From: Chloroflexaceae bacterium
Lineage (GTDB): Bacteria; Chloroflexota; Chloroflexia; Chloroflexales; Chloroflexaceae
DNA length: 64,000 nucleotides
Direction: 5' to 3'
NCBI GenBank assembly: GCA_012031225.1
Contig: JAAUTZ010000006.1
Location: 20,534 to 84,533 of the forward strand
The position numbers were made by a program, and so were the translations under genes. This document shows positions 24,945-33,852 of the stretch, piece after piece. Numbering within the stretch: the first letter of the stretch is position 1; each line of letters starts with the position of its first letter. The notes under the pieces are model-generated. The model did not search any database. It was not told the DNA's origin and was given only the letters and a program-made list of their open reading frames with translations.

Positions 24945-25982
24945 GTGCAGATTTGCATCATTGCAGGAGACGGGATCGGCGGCGAAGTGCTGGATGCCGC
25001 CGCACAGGTGTTGCGCCAGCTTGGGCCAGAGCTGACGCTGGTGTATGCCGAAGCGGGCTGGCAGACCTTTCAGGAGCATGGCGAGGCCCTGCCCGATGTC
25101 ACTTTGCGCCTCGCCCAACAATCGGATGCAGTGCTGTTCGGTGCATCCGGCTCGCCTAGCTTCCCCGTGCCCGGCTACCGTAGCCCCATCGTTGCGCTAC
25201 GGAAGGCGTTGGATGTCTACGCCAATATCCGCCCTACCCGCAGCCCCGCCGGTACTGTGCCTGCCGTTGATCTGGTGGTGGTGCGCGAGAATACCGAAGA
25301 TGTCTACGCCGGCCGCGAGCGCATCGAAGATGATGGCGACACCGTGATTACTGAGCGCGTCGTGACCCGCCGCGCCAGCACCCGCATCGCACGGGCGGCG
25401 GCTGAGCTGGCCCGCCAGCGGGCCGCAACCCGCCCCACCCGCCGGGCGCGGGTGACGGTGGTGCATAAAGCCAACGTGATCCGCGAGGGCGATGGACTGT
25501 TCCGGCGCACCGCACTGGAAGTGCTTGCCGCCTACCCCGAACTGGACGCAGACGAGCTGCTCGCCGATGTTGCGGCCATGCGGATCGCCCAGTCGCCCGC
25601 CCGCTTCGATGTGCTGGTGACAACCAACCTCTTCGGCGATATTCTCTCAGACATTGCCTGCATTCACGGCGGCGGCTTGGGCTTGGCCAGCAGTGCCAGC
25701 ATCGGTGATCGGTATGCCCTCTTCGAGCCGGTACACGGCTCTGCGCCGGATATTGCCGGCAAAGGCATCGCCAATCCTATCGCCGCACTTGATTGTGTGG
25801 CCATGTTGTATGATTGGCTGGATGGGCGCGGCTATCCACAGGCAAGCCAGCACGCGCACAAGCTGCGGGCGGCCCTTACCACGATCCTGCGCGAGGGTCC
25901 GCACACGCCCGATTTAGGCGGCACCGCCACCACGCAGGCTGTGACGGCCCGAGTGCTGGCGTTGGTGACAGGTGACAGGTGA
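24945..25982 (+). CDS. Homoisocitrate dehydrogenase
   Basis: A 345-residue NAD(P)-dependent beta-decarboxylating dehydrogenase of the isocitrate/isopropylmalate/homoisocitrate family, predicted to give 2-oxoadipate from homoisocitrate. Motifs: [10 protein letters not shown] at the N-terminus, [28 protein letters not shown] (catalytic Lys), [15 protein letters not shown] (metal-binding Asp) and [19 protein letters not shown]. The start is GTG 24945, after AGGGAGG. The last coding residues (TGDR) and the TGA stop lie within three tandem copies of a 7-base repeat, which extend past the gene, so the natural C-terminus has been overwritten by repeat sequence. Confidence 0.88.
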   Translation: MQICIIAGDGIGGEVLDAAAQVLRQLGPELTLVYAEAGWQTFQEHGEALPDVTLRLAQQSDAVLFGASGSPSFPVPGYRSPIVALRKALDVYANIRPTRSPAGTVPAVDLVVVRENTEDVYAGRERIEDDGDTVITERVVTRRASTRIARAAAELARQRAATRPTRRARVTVVHKANVIREGDGLFRRTALEVLAAYPELDADELLADVAAMRIAQSPARFDVLVTTNLFGDILSDIACIHGGGLGLASSASIGDRYALFEPVHGSAPDIAGKGIANPIAALDCVAMLYDWLDGRGYPQASQHAHKLRAALTTILREGPHTPDLGGTATTQAVTARVLALVTGDR

Positions 25983-25988
25983 CAGGGT
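25964..25988 (+). repeat. Heptamer repeat across the homoisocitrate dehydrogenase stop codon
   Basis: Three tandem copies of GGTGACA (complement TGTCACC, a form of the ACCTGNC heptamer seen elsewhere in the window). The array encodes the last residues and supplies the stop codon. Confidence 0.75.
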
Positions 25989-26101
25989 AGATCGGAACGT
26001 AGGCACGGCGTTGAGTGATCGAGGACCGGAGCGTTTGTCCATCCGAATAATGAGGGGCGGCTGCCCCATGTGCAAGCATATACCAGAAGGAGATCAATAG
26101 C

Positions 26102-26269
26102 ATGCAAGCCGAATGTCCCGAATGCGGTGCAATGATCGAACTGCCGGAAGGCACAGTCGAGGGTGAGATTATCGTCTGTGGCGATTGTGGAGCCGAGCTA
26201 GAAGTTGTCTCGCTCGATCCGCCGACGTTGGTCCTTGCGCCCGAAGTGGGCGAAGATTGGGGAGAATAA
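26102..26269 (+). CDS. lysW: LysW amino-group carrier protein
   Basis: A 55-residue acidic protein. LysW carries alpha-aminoadipate (or glutamate) on its C-terminal glutamate through the later steps of the pathway. Two CxxC pairs (CPEC at 5-8, CGDC at 26-29) form a zinc knuckle, the middle is Glu-rich, and the C-terminus is exactly EDWGE, the motif whose last Glu is modified. ATG 26102 has AAGGAG upstream. The stop is three bases before lysX, its cognate ligase gene. Confidence 0.96.
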   Translation: MQAECPECGAMIELPEGTVEGEIIVCGDCGAELEVVSLDPPTLVLAPEVGEDWGE

Positions 26270-26272
26270 ACC

Positions 26273-27160
26273 ATGCGGATCGGTGTCTTGCTATCGCGGG
26301 TGCGCGTCGAGGAAAAGCTGCTGCTGGCCGAACTAGAGCGGCACGGCGCAGGCTATACGCTCCTCGATGATCGGGAGTTGGTCTTTGACCTAAACGCGGG
26401 CACGTATGCCTTCGATGTCATTCTGGAGCGTTCGATCCACCACTCGCGGGCCCTCTACGCGCTCAAAGCCTTCAATGACCGCGACGTGCCCACCGTCAAT
26501 ACCTACCACGTCGCCCGCATCTGTGGCGACAAGGTGCTGACTACCCAAGCCCTGATCAAGCACGACGTACCGACCCCGCGCACCCGCATGGCCTTCACCG
26601 CCGAGTCGGCATTGGCGGCAATTGAGGAGCTAGGCTACCCAGCCGTCCTCAAGCCCGCGATTGGCTCGTGGGGGCGGCTGATCGCCAAAGTCAATGACCG
26701 CGAAGCCGCCGAAGCCTTGCTCGAACACAAGGAGATTCTCGGCTCGTATCACCACTCGATCTTCTACATTCAGGAGTATGTCAAGAAGCCCAACGGGCGC
26801 GACATTCGTTCGTTTGTCGTGGGCGATACCTGCATCTGTGCGATCTATCGCACCAGCGGACACTGGATCACCAACACCGCCCGCGGCGGCGCAGCGAGCA
26901 ACTGCCCGGTCACCCCGGAACTAGCCCAGATTTCGGTGGCGGCGGCGCAGGCAGTCGGTGGCGGGGTACTCGCGGTAGATGTGTTTGAGACTGACGACGG
27001 GCAGCTGCTCGTCAACGAAGTCAACTATACGATGGAGTTTCGCAATAGCATTGACACAACGGGCGTAAACATTCCGGCGTTGGTGATTGAGTATGTGCTC
27101 GCGGTAGGACATGGCGCGATTGTGCCGCACAACGGGCGGTGGACGATGAGTGACGACTAG
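26273..27160 (+). CDS. lysX: Alpha-aminoadipate--LysW ligase (ATP-grasp)
   Basis: A 295-residue RimK-type ATP-grasp ligase that attaches the amino group of alpha-aminoadipate to the C-terminal Glu of LysW. ATP-grasp features are the Lys in [16 protein letters not shown], the segment [20 protein letters not shown], and the metal-binding end [19 protein letters not shown]. That last stretch resembles Thermus LysX, which supports an aminoadipate rather than purely glutamate-specific role; dual use for arginine cannot be excluded. ATG 26273 lies three bases after the lysW stop, so translation is coupled. Confidence 0.93.
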   Translation: MRIGVLLSRVRVEEKLLLAELERHGAGYTLLDDRELVFDLNAGTYAFDVILERSIHHSRALYALKAFNDRDVPTVNTYHVARICGDKVLTTQALIKHDVPTPRTRMAFTAESALAAIEELGYPAVLKPAIGSWGRLIAKVNDREAAEALLEHKEILGSYHHSIFYIQEYVKKPNGRDIRSFVVGDTCICAIYRTSGHWITNTARGGAASNCPVTPELAQISVAAAQAVGGGVLAVDVFETDDGQLLVNEVNYTMEFRNSIDTTGVNIPALVIEYVLAVGHGAIVPHNGRWTMSDD

Positions 27161-27175
27161 CACGAGGGGAGCAAG

Positions 27176-28213
27176 ATGAGCATGCGTGTGGCGATAGTCG
27201 GGGGGAGTGGCTATGTAGGCGGCGAACTTGCCCGCCTGCTGCTGGCTCATCCGCACGTCGAGTTGGTGCAGATCACATCGGAGCGGCTGGTGGGCAAGCC
27301 GATTGGCAGCACTCACCCCAACCTGCGCGGGCACACCAGCTTGCAGTATGTATCAGCGCGGGGGGTGGAGCCGTGCGATCTGCTCTTTCTGGCGATGGCG
27401 CACGGCGAAGCCGCCAAACAGATTGACCACTATGCCAACCTTGCGCCCAAGATCATTGATTGCTCGGCCGATTTCCGCCTGTCCGATCCCGCTACCTATG
27501 AGCAGTGGTATGGCGAAGCCCACCCCGCCCCGCACTGGCTCGATAGGTTTGTGTATGGCTTGCCCGAAGTCAACCGCGAGGCGATCCGCAGCGCACGCTA
27601 CGTCAGTGGGGTAGGCTGCAATGCCACCGCCACCAACTTTGCGCTGTTGCCCCTAGTGCGAGCGGGTATGCTCGATCCACAGGCTGACGTGATTGTCGAG
27701 GTCAAGGTTGGCTCATCGGAGGGCGGCGCACAGTCCAGCGACTCCTCGCACCACCCAGAGCGGAGCGGCGTAGTGCGGGCATTCGCCCCGACGGGCCACC
27801 GCCACACCGCAGAGGTGATGCAGATCACCGGGCTGCAACGGGTCCACCTCTCGATCACGAGCGTGGAACTCGTGCGGGGCGCAGTGGCTACCGCGCATGT
27901 GTTCCCGCGTGAGCCGCTCGATGAGAAAGCCCTGTGGCAGCTGTTCCGGGCCGTCTACAGCAGCGAGCCGTTTGTCCGCATCGTGCGTGAGCGCACGGGG
28001 ATGCACCGCCTGCCAGAGCCGAAGCTGCTCTCTGGCACGAACTTCGTAGACGTGGGCTTTGCCACCGATCCGCAGACGGGGCGCGTCGTGACGATTGCCG
28101 CGCTCGACAACTTGATGAAGGGTGCAGCAGGCACGGCGGTGCAGTGTATGAACCTGATGTGGGGCTTCGATGAGCAGGATGGGCTAGCCTTCGTGGGCTT
28201 GCATCCGCTGTAA
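27176..28213 (+). CDS. lysY: [LysW]-L-2-aminoadipate 6-phosphate reductase
   Basis: A 345-residue ArgC-family NADPH reductase that turns the LysW-bound acyl phosphate into the semialdehyde. The Rossmann opening is VAIVGGSGYVGGELARLL, and the active-site Cys sits in SGVGCNATATNFALLPL. The long GSSEGGAQSSDSSHHPERSG loop and GHRHTAE are ArgC/LysY-like. ATG 27176 has GGGGAG four bases upstream; a second ATG at 27182 has better spacing, so the start is uncertain by two residues. It follows lysX by 15 bases. Confidence 0.93.
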   Translation: MSMRVAIVGGSGYVGGELARLLLAHPHVELVQITSERLVGKPIGSTHPNLRGHTSLQYVSARGVEPCDLLFLAMAHGEAAKQIDHYANLAPKIIDCSADFRLSDPATYEQWYGEAHPAPHWLDRFVYGLPEVNREAIRSARYVSGVGCNATATNFALLPLVRAGMLDPQADVIVEVKVGSSEGGAQSSDSSHHPERSGVVRAFAPTGHRHTAEVMQITGLQRVHLSITSVELVRGAVATAHVFPREPLDEKALWQLFRAVYSSEPFVRIVRERTGMHRLPEPKLLSGTNFVDVGFATDPQTGRVVTIAALDNLMKGAAGTAVQCMNLMWGFDEQDGLAFVGLHPL

Positions 28214-28242
28214 ATGATCGGGGTGAAGAGTGAGGGATAAGG

Positions 28243-28273
28243 GGGTCACTGACCCACCTAGCGTGGAGCTAGG
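28243..28273 (+). other. Two adjacent small inverted repeats before the homocitrate-synthase-like gene
   Basis: A 6-bp inverted repeat around one base (28243-28248/28250-28255, GGGTCA and TGACCC) is followed at once by 6-bp arms CCTAGC/GCTAGG (28257-28262/28268-28273). No U tract follows. They could be internal mRNA structure or a binding site; the function is unknown. Confidence 0.35.
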
Positions 28274-28302
28274 CGAAGCACGGGTGAGAGGAAGGAACCG
28301 CG

Positions 28303-29835
28303 ATGCAAGCACACGCCGCTGAGATGCCCGCCTTTCTGGTGGATGAGAACCCAGCGCACAAACAGTTTTTCCAAGCCCGCGATCTGTTCAACCTGATCGG
28401 CTACCTCCAGCAGCATGGCTTCGGCGTGTTCAGCATCCGCGAATCGTTGCAAGCCGTGAGCCGCTGCCGCGACGGGACGCTACAGGGCTTCTTTCTGAGC
28501 CAAGCGCAGGCGTGGGAGGCAATCCGCATGATGAATGCCCTCGGCGTGGGGGTCGTCGAGTTGCCGGCCTACCCGATGAACCAGCCCGGCCAAGAGCAGA
28601 ACCAGTGGCTGATTGCCCAAGCCCAGCAGCACGATCTCCAGATCGAGTTTGCCGCGCACGCCCGCTGTGTCGAGCTAGACATCTACGCCGCGTATCAGGC
28701 CGGCTTCCGGCGCGTGCATCTCTACATCGGCACGAGCAAGATCAAGCAGGCCACAGCGGGCGCAAGCATCACCCGCATGGCCGAGAAAGCCTTCGAGAGC
28801 ATTGCCCTTGCGCGGAGCTTGGGCTACACGAGCGTCCGCATCAGCACCGAAGATGCCTTCCGTACCACGCTCGATGACTACGCTGAGTTCTTCACCCAGC
28901 TCCAACACCTGCTCGCCCAGCACGATCTGCGCGTGAATGGGATTGGCATTCCTGATACGGTGGGGGTTTCGACCCAAGAGGAGCTTGGCGAGCGGATCAG
29001 CATTCTGCAACAGGTGGGCATCCCGTTTGATTTCCTCGAATGCCACATCCATAACGATGTGGGCAATGCCGATCAGATTTATGTCAACACGCTGATGGTC
29101 TGTATGCGCTTGGGCATCACCATGCTGCCCGACTTCTCGATCTTGGGGATTGGTGAGCGCAACGGCACGATTGGCTTAAGCTCGCTGCTAGAGAGCATCT
29201 ACCGCCGCCTGATCCAGCTTTACCCCCGCAAGATGCCCCAGATCCGGGCGGCAGTGCGCGATCAGCTTGGTATGCTCCCCACCGGCGAACTCTTCGTGAA
29301 TGCCTACAATACCGCCGATAGCTACTTCTACAACCTGCTCTCGCGCAACGGGTTTGTGTTTGACCGTAGCCCGTTCTCATCCAACACCGAGTATGACGGC
29401 AGTGGCGTACACGCCGATACCACGATGCGGGCCTATCAGCTTGCCCTCGCCGAAGGACGGCACGGGCAAGCCGCCATAGACATCGGCAATAGTGCCTACT
29501 GCGGCGCACTGCCCCTGTACGACATGAGCCTACGCACGCCTGTGCTGGCGTGTTTTGGCTGCGGCAAAAGCAACGTGCGCTTTTGGCGCGAACAGGCCCA
29601 GCTGGTGCGCCGCCCGACGCAGGCTGTCCTCGCCAGTGTCGAACGGCTACAGGCCCAGCTCGGCCCAGATGGAGCCTTCGCGCCGGAGCAGGCGCAGGAC
29701 GACAACGCCCTCGATGAGTACATCGCCCGTGCAATCCGCTTCCTAAGTGTGCAGCATAGCGGGATGACCCATCAAGAGGCGATGGAACTGGTTGAGCTGT
29801 TCTATCAGCCGCAGTCCCCCAAGAGCGGGGGTTAG
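28303..29835 (+). CDS. Divergent homocitrate-synthase-like protein (DRE-TIM/HMGL-like)
   Basis: A 510-residue protein of the pyruvate-carboxyltransferase-like TIM-barrel family. Seen: an N-terminal extension of about 50 residues, then RCRDGTLQGFF (variant of the RDGxQ motif), HIHNDVGNAD (HxH metal ligands) and GIGERNGTIGLSSLLESIY (equivalent of GERAGN). This family condenses or cleaves acetyl-CoA with 2-oxo acids. The only lysine-pathway step otherwise missing from the cluster is homocitrate synthase, so that is the likely role. It is longer and more divergent than typical 370-400 residue homocitrate synthases. The Cys-rich FGCGKSNVRFW region near residue 425 and the C-terminal part are not familiar. 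ATG 28303 follows GGAAGGA. Confidence 0.65.
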   Translation: MQAHAAEMPAFLVDENPAHKQFFQARDLFNLIGYLQQHGFGVFSIRESLQAVSRCRDGTLQGFFLSQAQAWEAIRMMNALGVGVVELPAYPMNQPGQEQNQWLIAQAQQHDLQIEFAAHARCVELDIYAAYQAGFRRVHLYIGTSKIKQATAGASITRMAEKAFESIALARSLGYTSVRISTEDAFRTTLDDYAEFFTQLQHLLAQHDLRVNGIGIPDTVGVSTQEELGERISILQQVGIPFDFLECHIHNDVGNADQIYVNTLMVCMRLGITMLPDFSILGIGERNGTIGLSSLLESIYRRLIQLYPRKMPQIRAAVRDQLGMLPTGELFVNAYNTADSYFYNLLSRNGFVFDRSPFSSNTEYDGSGVHADTTMRAYQLALAEGRHGQAAIDIGNSAYCGALPLYDMSLRTPVLACFGCGKSNVRFWREQAQLVRRPTQAVLASVERLQAQLGPDGAFAPEQAQDDNALDEYIARAIRFLSVQHSGMTHQEAMELVELFYQPQSPKSGG

Positions 29836-29856
29836 CCAACGAAAGGAGCAAGCCCA

Positions 29857-30657
29857 ATGCTCGTGGTCAAAGTCGGCGGAAGCAAAGGCATCAATTACGA
29901 CATGCTGTGCCGCGATCTGGCGATGCTGGCGCAGGGCGGCAAACGGATTGTGCTGGTGCATGGCGGCTCCGATGAAACCAACCAGCTCTCGGAGGCATTG
30001 GGCCATCCGCCGCGTTTTGTCACTTCCGTATCGGGGCATACCAGCCGCTACACGGATCGGCGCACGCTGGAACTGTTTATGATGGCCACCGGCAAAATCA
30101 ATGCAGTTCTCGTGGAGCAACTGCAACGGCAAGGCGCAAACGCACTCGGCTTGCGCGGCTTGGATGGCCGCCTGCTGAGTGGCAAGCGCAAAGCGATGAT
30201 CCGCATTATCGAGGATGGCAAGCAAAAGATCGTGCGCGACGACTGGACCGGCACGGTTGAGCAGGTTAACACGGGCTTGCTCTCGCTGCTGCTCAAAGAG
30301 GGCTACCTGCCCGTGATTGCCCCGATTGCAGGCAGCTTTGATGGTGAAGCGATCAACGTAGACGGCGACCGCGCCGCGGCAGCAATTGCCGCTGCACTCG
30401 GCGCAGAGACGCTGCTGCTGTTGACGAACGTGCCCGGCTTGCTGCGCCACTTCCCCGACGAAAGCAGCCTGATCAGCCACATCCCCCGCGCCGAGATAGA
30501 CGACTACCTGCCGCTGGCTGAGGGGCGCATGAAGAAGAAAGTGCTGGGCGCATCGGAAGCCCTGATGGGCGGCGTGGGGCGGGTCATCTTGGGCGATGCC
30601 CGCCGCCCGACCCCCGTGAGCGATGCCCTTGCGGGGGCCGGCACGGTGATTGGCTAG
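29857..30657 (+). CDS. lysZ: [LysW]-aminoadipate/glutamate kinase
   Basis: A 266-residue amino-acid kinase of the ArgB/LysZ type that phosphorylates the side-chain carboxylate of LysW-bound aminoadipate. It opens MLVVKVGGSKG (phosphate-binding Lys and Gly) and has LVHGGSDETNQLSEALG, SGHTSRYTDRRTLELF and INVDGDRAAAAIAAALGA. LysZ-like features are the GHTSRYTDR segment and the RMKKKVLGA ending. ATG 29857 follows AAAGGAG, 22 bases after the homocitrate-synthase-like gene. Its end overlaps or abuts the start of the next gene. Confidence 0.93.
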   Translation: MLVVKVGGSKGINYDMLCRDLAMLAQGGKRIVLVHGGSDETNQLSEALGHPPRFVTSVSGHTSRYTDRRTLELFMMATGKINAVLVEQLQRQGANALGLRGLDGRLLSGKRKAMIRIIEDGKQKIVRDDWTGTVEQVNTGLLSLLLKEGYLPVIAPIAGSFDGEAINVDGDRAAAAIAAALGAETLLLLTNVPGLLRHFPDESSLISHIPRAEIDDYLPLAEGRMKKKVLGASEALMGGVGRVILGDARRPTPVSDALAGAGTVIG

Positions 30658-30658
30658 C

Positions 30659-31294
30659 GTGCAGAGCAGCGCACCTACGCCTGCCGTCTGCCGGATTGCG
30701 GTGCTGTATGATGGCGCGTACCTTGCCGCCGTGCAGGCATACTACACCCAATGCGGGCACGGGCAGCTTGCCTTGCAGCCGTTGCACCACTTGTTGGAAC
30801 AGGCGGTGCAGCACGCCGAAAAGGGGTACAATAGTTATCGGATCATCTTTGCAGGCTGGTATGCTGGTAGCAACGATGGCGATCCGAGCCTGCTGCCGCC
30901 GCAGCACGAGCTACTGCTCGCCGGAATTACAGCGCGGTGGGTGCTGCTCGATCCTGCCGCACCTACCGATCAGCGCGGCGTAGCCGTAACGCTGGCCAGC
31001 GATGCACTGGAACTAGCCTTGAGCGGGCGCGTAGATGTGGTGGTGCTGGTTGCAACGGGAGCCTATCTCGCTGAGCTAGCCCGCACGCTCACGCGGCAGG
31101 GCGTGCGCGTATTGCTGGCCCATGCTACGCCGCGTGAGCAACTCGCCACCACGCTGCTGGATCGCCGCCTGCGCGATGCGTGTAGCTACGTGGTCAATGT
31201 TGCCCAATTTGAACACGCCGCCGAACGCCACTGGCAGGCACTTTTTCAGGGGCTATTCCGCCCCCCGCACGAGATGCAGGAGCAAGCCGAATGA
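30659..31294 (+). CDS. NYN/LabA-like domain protein in the lysine operon
   Basis: A 211-residue protein from GTG 30659 (TTG 30650, inside lysZ, is also in frame). It opens like a NYN/PIN-like nuclease of the LabA/DUF88 type: IAVLYDGAYLAAVQAYY, where the Asp is the usual first catalytic acid. A later strand reads DVVVLVATGAYLAELARTLTRQGVRVLL, the position of the canonical SGDSDF motif, here ATGAYL, so the second acidic cluster is missing. It may therefore bind RNA without cutting. There is no clear ribosome binding site of its own; its stop overlaps the lysJ start (ATGA, 4 bases), so it is firmly within the operon. No link between such proteins and lysine synthesis is known to me. Confidence 0.6.
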   Translation: MQSSAPTPAVCRIAVLYDGAYLAAVQAYYTQCGHGQLALQPLHHLLEQAVQHAEKGYNSYRIIFAGWYAGSNDGDPSLLPPQHELLLAGITARWVLLDPAAPTDQRGVAVTLASDALELALSGRVDVVVLVATGAYLAELARTLTRQGVRVLLAHATPREQLATTLLDRRLRDACSYVVNVAQFEHAAERHWQALFQGLFRPPHEMQEQAE

Positions 31295-32493
31295 CGTTAA
31301 CGTTGCCTGAATTGACAACCCAACCCCGCACCAATGCGGACATTATCGCCACCGAGCAGGCCCACACCAGCGGCGTGTATCCCAAACGCGACGTTGCGCT
31401 TGTGCGTGGGCTAGGGGCGCAGGTGTGGGATGCTGACGGCGTGGAGTATCTCGACTGCACCAGCGCACAGGGCGCAGCCAATCTGGGGCACTGCCACCCA
31501 GCAGTGGTGGCGGCTCTCCATGAGCAGGCGCAGATCCTCATCAGCTGCCCCGAAATCTTCCCCAACGACCAACGCGCCGCCTATCAGCAGGCTCTTGTGG
31601 CTGCCCTACCGAGTGGCATGGCGCGGGTGTTTCTGTGCAATTCAGGCGCAGAAGCCATCGAGGGCGCATTGAAATTTGCGCGCCTGCTCACTGGGCGCAC
31701 CGGCACTGTGGCCACCAAACGCGGCTTTCACGGGCGCACGATGGGCGCACTCTCGACGACGTGGGAGCCAAAGTACCGCGAGCCATTCGCGCCCCTGATC
31801 GCCGATGTAACCCACGTTGCCTACAACAATCTGGATGAGCTAGACCGCGCCGTGCACGCAACCACCGCTGCCGTGCTGATCGAACTCGTGCAGGGCGAAG
31901 GCGGCGTGCGGCCTGCCGATCCCGCCTATGTGCAGGGCGTGGCTGCGCTGTGCCGTGAGCGCGGCGCACTGCTGATCGTGGATGAGGTGCAGACCGGCTT
32001 CGGGCGCACTGGGCGGCTGTGGGCATGCGATCACTACGGCATCACGCCCGACCTGATCACCCTCGCCAAATCTATTGCGGGCGGCGTGCCAATGGGGGCT
32101 ATCGGCATACACGCCCGCTTCGGCACGCTGCAACCTGCTATGCACGGCACCACCTTCGGCGGCAATCCGCTCGGCTGTGCTGTGGCGCGGGCAGTGCTGC
32201 ACGAACTGACCACGACTGATCTGTTATGTCAAGCGACACTGAAGGGCGAGTACCTGCTTGGCAAGCTACGCGCACTCACATCACCGAAGATCCGCGAGGT
32301 GCGCGGCATGGGCTTGATCGTCGGGCTAGAGCTGAAGGAGCGCGTGCAGCCCTACCTGATCCGCCTGCTCGAAGAACAGCGCGTGCTAGCCCTGCCCGCC
32401 GGGCCAACTGTGCTCCGCCTGCTGCCGCCGCTCGTGATCGAGTACGCCCAGCTTGACCGTGCCGTCGCTGCGGTTGCCGCCGTGCTTGAATAG
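31291..32493 (+). CDS. lysJ: [LysW]-aminoadipate semialdehyde transaminase
   Basis: A 400-residue class III PLP aminotransferase of the ArgD/LysJ family, giving LysW-lysine from the semialdehyde with glutamate as donor. Motifs: [16 protein letters not shown] (phosphate binding), [25 protein letters not shown] (Asp binding the pyridine N) and [13 protein letters not shown] with the Schiff-base Lys. The length is typical. The start codon overlaps the preceding NYN-like gene by four bases. It is followed by 254 bases containing an inverted pair of 9-mer repeat arrays before lysK. Confidence 0.93.
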   Translation: MTLTLPELTTQPRTNADIIATEQAHTSGVYPKRDVALVRGLGAQVWDADGVEYLDCTSAQGAANLGHCHPAVVAALHEQAQILISCPEIFPNDQRAAYQQALVAALPSGMARVFLCNSGAEAIEGALKFARLLTGRTGTVATKRGFHGRTMGALSTTWEPKYREPFAPLIADVTHVAYNNLDELDRAVHATTAAVLIELVQGEGGVRPADPAYVQGVAALCRERGALLIVDEVQTGFGRTGRLWACDHYGITPDLITLAKSIAGGVPMGAIGIHARFGTLQPAMHGTTFGGNPLGCAVARAVLHELTTTDLLCQATLKGEYLLGKLRALTSPKIREVRGMGLIVGLELKERVQPYLIRLLEEQRVLALPAGPTVLRLLPPLVIEYAQLDRAVAAVAAVLE

Positions 32494-32531
32494 TCGAGCC
32501 ACGCGCACCGCAACACGCCGGGAATGCAAAC

Positions 32532-32567
32532 CACGAAGAACACGAAGGGCACGAAGAACACGAAGAA
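32532..32567 (+). repeat. 9-mer tandem repeat (CACGAAGNN), left copy
   Basis: Four consecutive 9-base units, CACGAAGAA or CACGAAGGG, with no drift in period. They are the inverse complement of the array at 32663-32698 and could form a long hairpin with it. Confidence 0.8.
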
Positions 32568-32662
32568 CGATAGCACAAACATAAACTATCCCATGCCACT
32601 CTTCACGCATAGCTCAGAAATTTCGTGTGACCTAACGGATATTGATACACACTGATGATTCC

Positions 32663-32698
32663 CTTCGTGTCCTTCGTGTCCTTCGTGCCCTTCGTGGT
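32663..32698 (+). repeat. 9-mer tandem repeat (CTTCGTGNN), right copy
   Basis: Four 9-base units, CTTCGTGTC twice, then CTTCGTGCC and CTTCGTGGT, inverted relative to 32532-32567. About 95 unrelated, moderately A/T-rich bases lie between the arrays. The lysK binding site follows 40 bases later. Confidence 0.8.
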
Positions 32699-32747
32699 TT
32701 GTCTTTGTGTCCAGTTGCTTGGTTGTCGCTAGGACTAAGGAGCTGCT

Positions 32748-33833
32748 ATGTCGAATCCCGCTGACTTCGATCCGGTTGCGTTTCTGGAGCAATTTGTCCG
32801 CATCGAGAGCTACTCTGGCGAGGAGCAAGCCGTCGCCCGCTTTCTCGTCGCCACGCTGCACCAACTGGGCTTTGCCGCCGATATTGACGGTGCGGGCAAT
32901 GTGGTTGCTACCGCCTGCGCCCGCGCCGCCGATGACCCAACCGCGCCAATCATCCTGCTAGGGCACATAGATACCGTCGCGGGGATAGTACCCGTGCGCC
33001 GCGAACAGGGGCGGCTGTATGGGCGCGGCACGGTGGATGCCAAAGGCGCGTTTGCCACCTTTGTCGCCGCCGCCGCCAAACGGCGCGCCAGTGGCAACTT
33101 CCGTGCGCCATTGATCCTCGTGGGGGCGGTTGAAGAAGAGGCGGCCTCATCCAAAGGGGCGCACTTCATCCTTGACCGTTACGCGCCTGCCGCCTGCATC
33201 ATCGGCGAGCCGAGCGGCTGGGAGCGGCTGACACTCGGCTATAAGGGGCGGCTCCTGCTCGATGGGCACTGGCACACCGCTAGCGCACACAGCGCAGGGC
33301 AAGCCACGCCCGCCGCCGAGCAAGCCGTAGCCTACTGGCAAGCCGTGCAGGCCTACTGCGCCAGCTTCAATGCCGACAAGCCGCGCCTGTTTGACCAGCT
33401 GCTGCCCTCGCTGCGGGCGATCAATACCACCAGCGACGGCTTGCACGATGAAGCCACCCTCACCATTGGGCTACGCCTGCCGCCCAAGCTCGACCCGACT
33501 CACCTGATCGAGACGCTGTGCGGCTTGCTCCCCGATGATGCCCCCGCCACGCTTGCCTTTCGCGGCGGCTGCTTTGCCTATCAAGGCGACAAAAACAACC
33601 CGCTCGTGCGGGCTATGCTCAAAGGTATTCGGGCCCACGGCGGCACGCCCGGCTTCCTGCTCAAAACCGGCACCTCCGATATGAATGTCGTTGGGCCGGT
33701 GTGGCAATGCCCGATCCTTGCCTACGGGCCCGGCGACTCCGCGCTTGACCATACGCCCGATGAGCATATCCCGATCAGCGAGTACCTGCGAGCGATTGAG
33801 GTGCTGAGTACCGCCCTGCACGAGCTGTGCTAG
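32748..33833 (+). CDS. lysK: [LysW]-lysine/ornithine hydrolase
   Basis: A 361-residue M20-family zinc hydrolase that releases lysine from LysW. Motifs: the opening FLEQFVRIESYSGEEQAVARF, LLGHIDTVAG (zinc His and catalytic Asp), GRGTVDAKGAFATFV (bridging Asp) and GAVEEEAASSKGA (catalytic Glu pair). The sequence is LysK/ArgE-like rather than DapE-like. ATG 32748 follows AAGGAG. It is the last gene of the cluster; the 254-base repeat-bearing gap upstream means it may have separate expression from the rest. Confidence 0.92.
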   Translation: MSNPADFDPVAFLEQFVRIESYSGEEQAVARFLVATLHQLGFAADIDGAGNVVATACARAADDPTAPIILLGHIDTVAGIVPVRREQGRLYGRGTVDAKGAFATFVAAAAKRRASGNFRAPLILVGAVEEEAASSKGAHFILDRYAPAACIIGEPSGWERLTLGYKGRLLLDGHWHTASAHSAGQATPAAEQAVAYWQAVQAYCASFNADKPRLFDQLLPSLRAINTTSDGLHDEATLTIGLRLPPKLDPTHLIETLCGLLPDDAPATLAFRGGCFAYQGDKNNPLVRAMLKGIRAHGGTPGFLLKTGTSDMNVVGPVWQCPILAYGPGDSALDHTPDEHIPISEYLRAIEVLSTALHELC

Positions 33834-33852
33834 GTGGCGGGTAAACCTTCAT

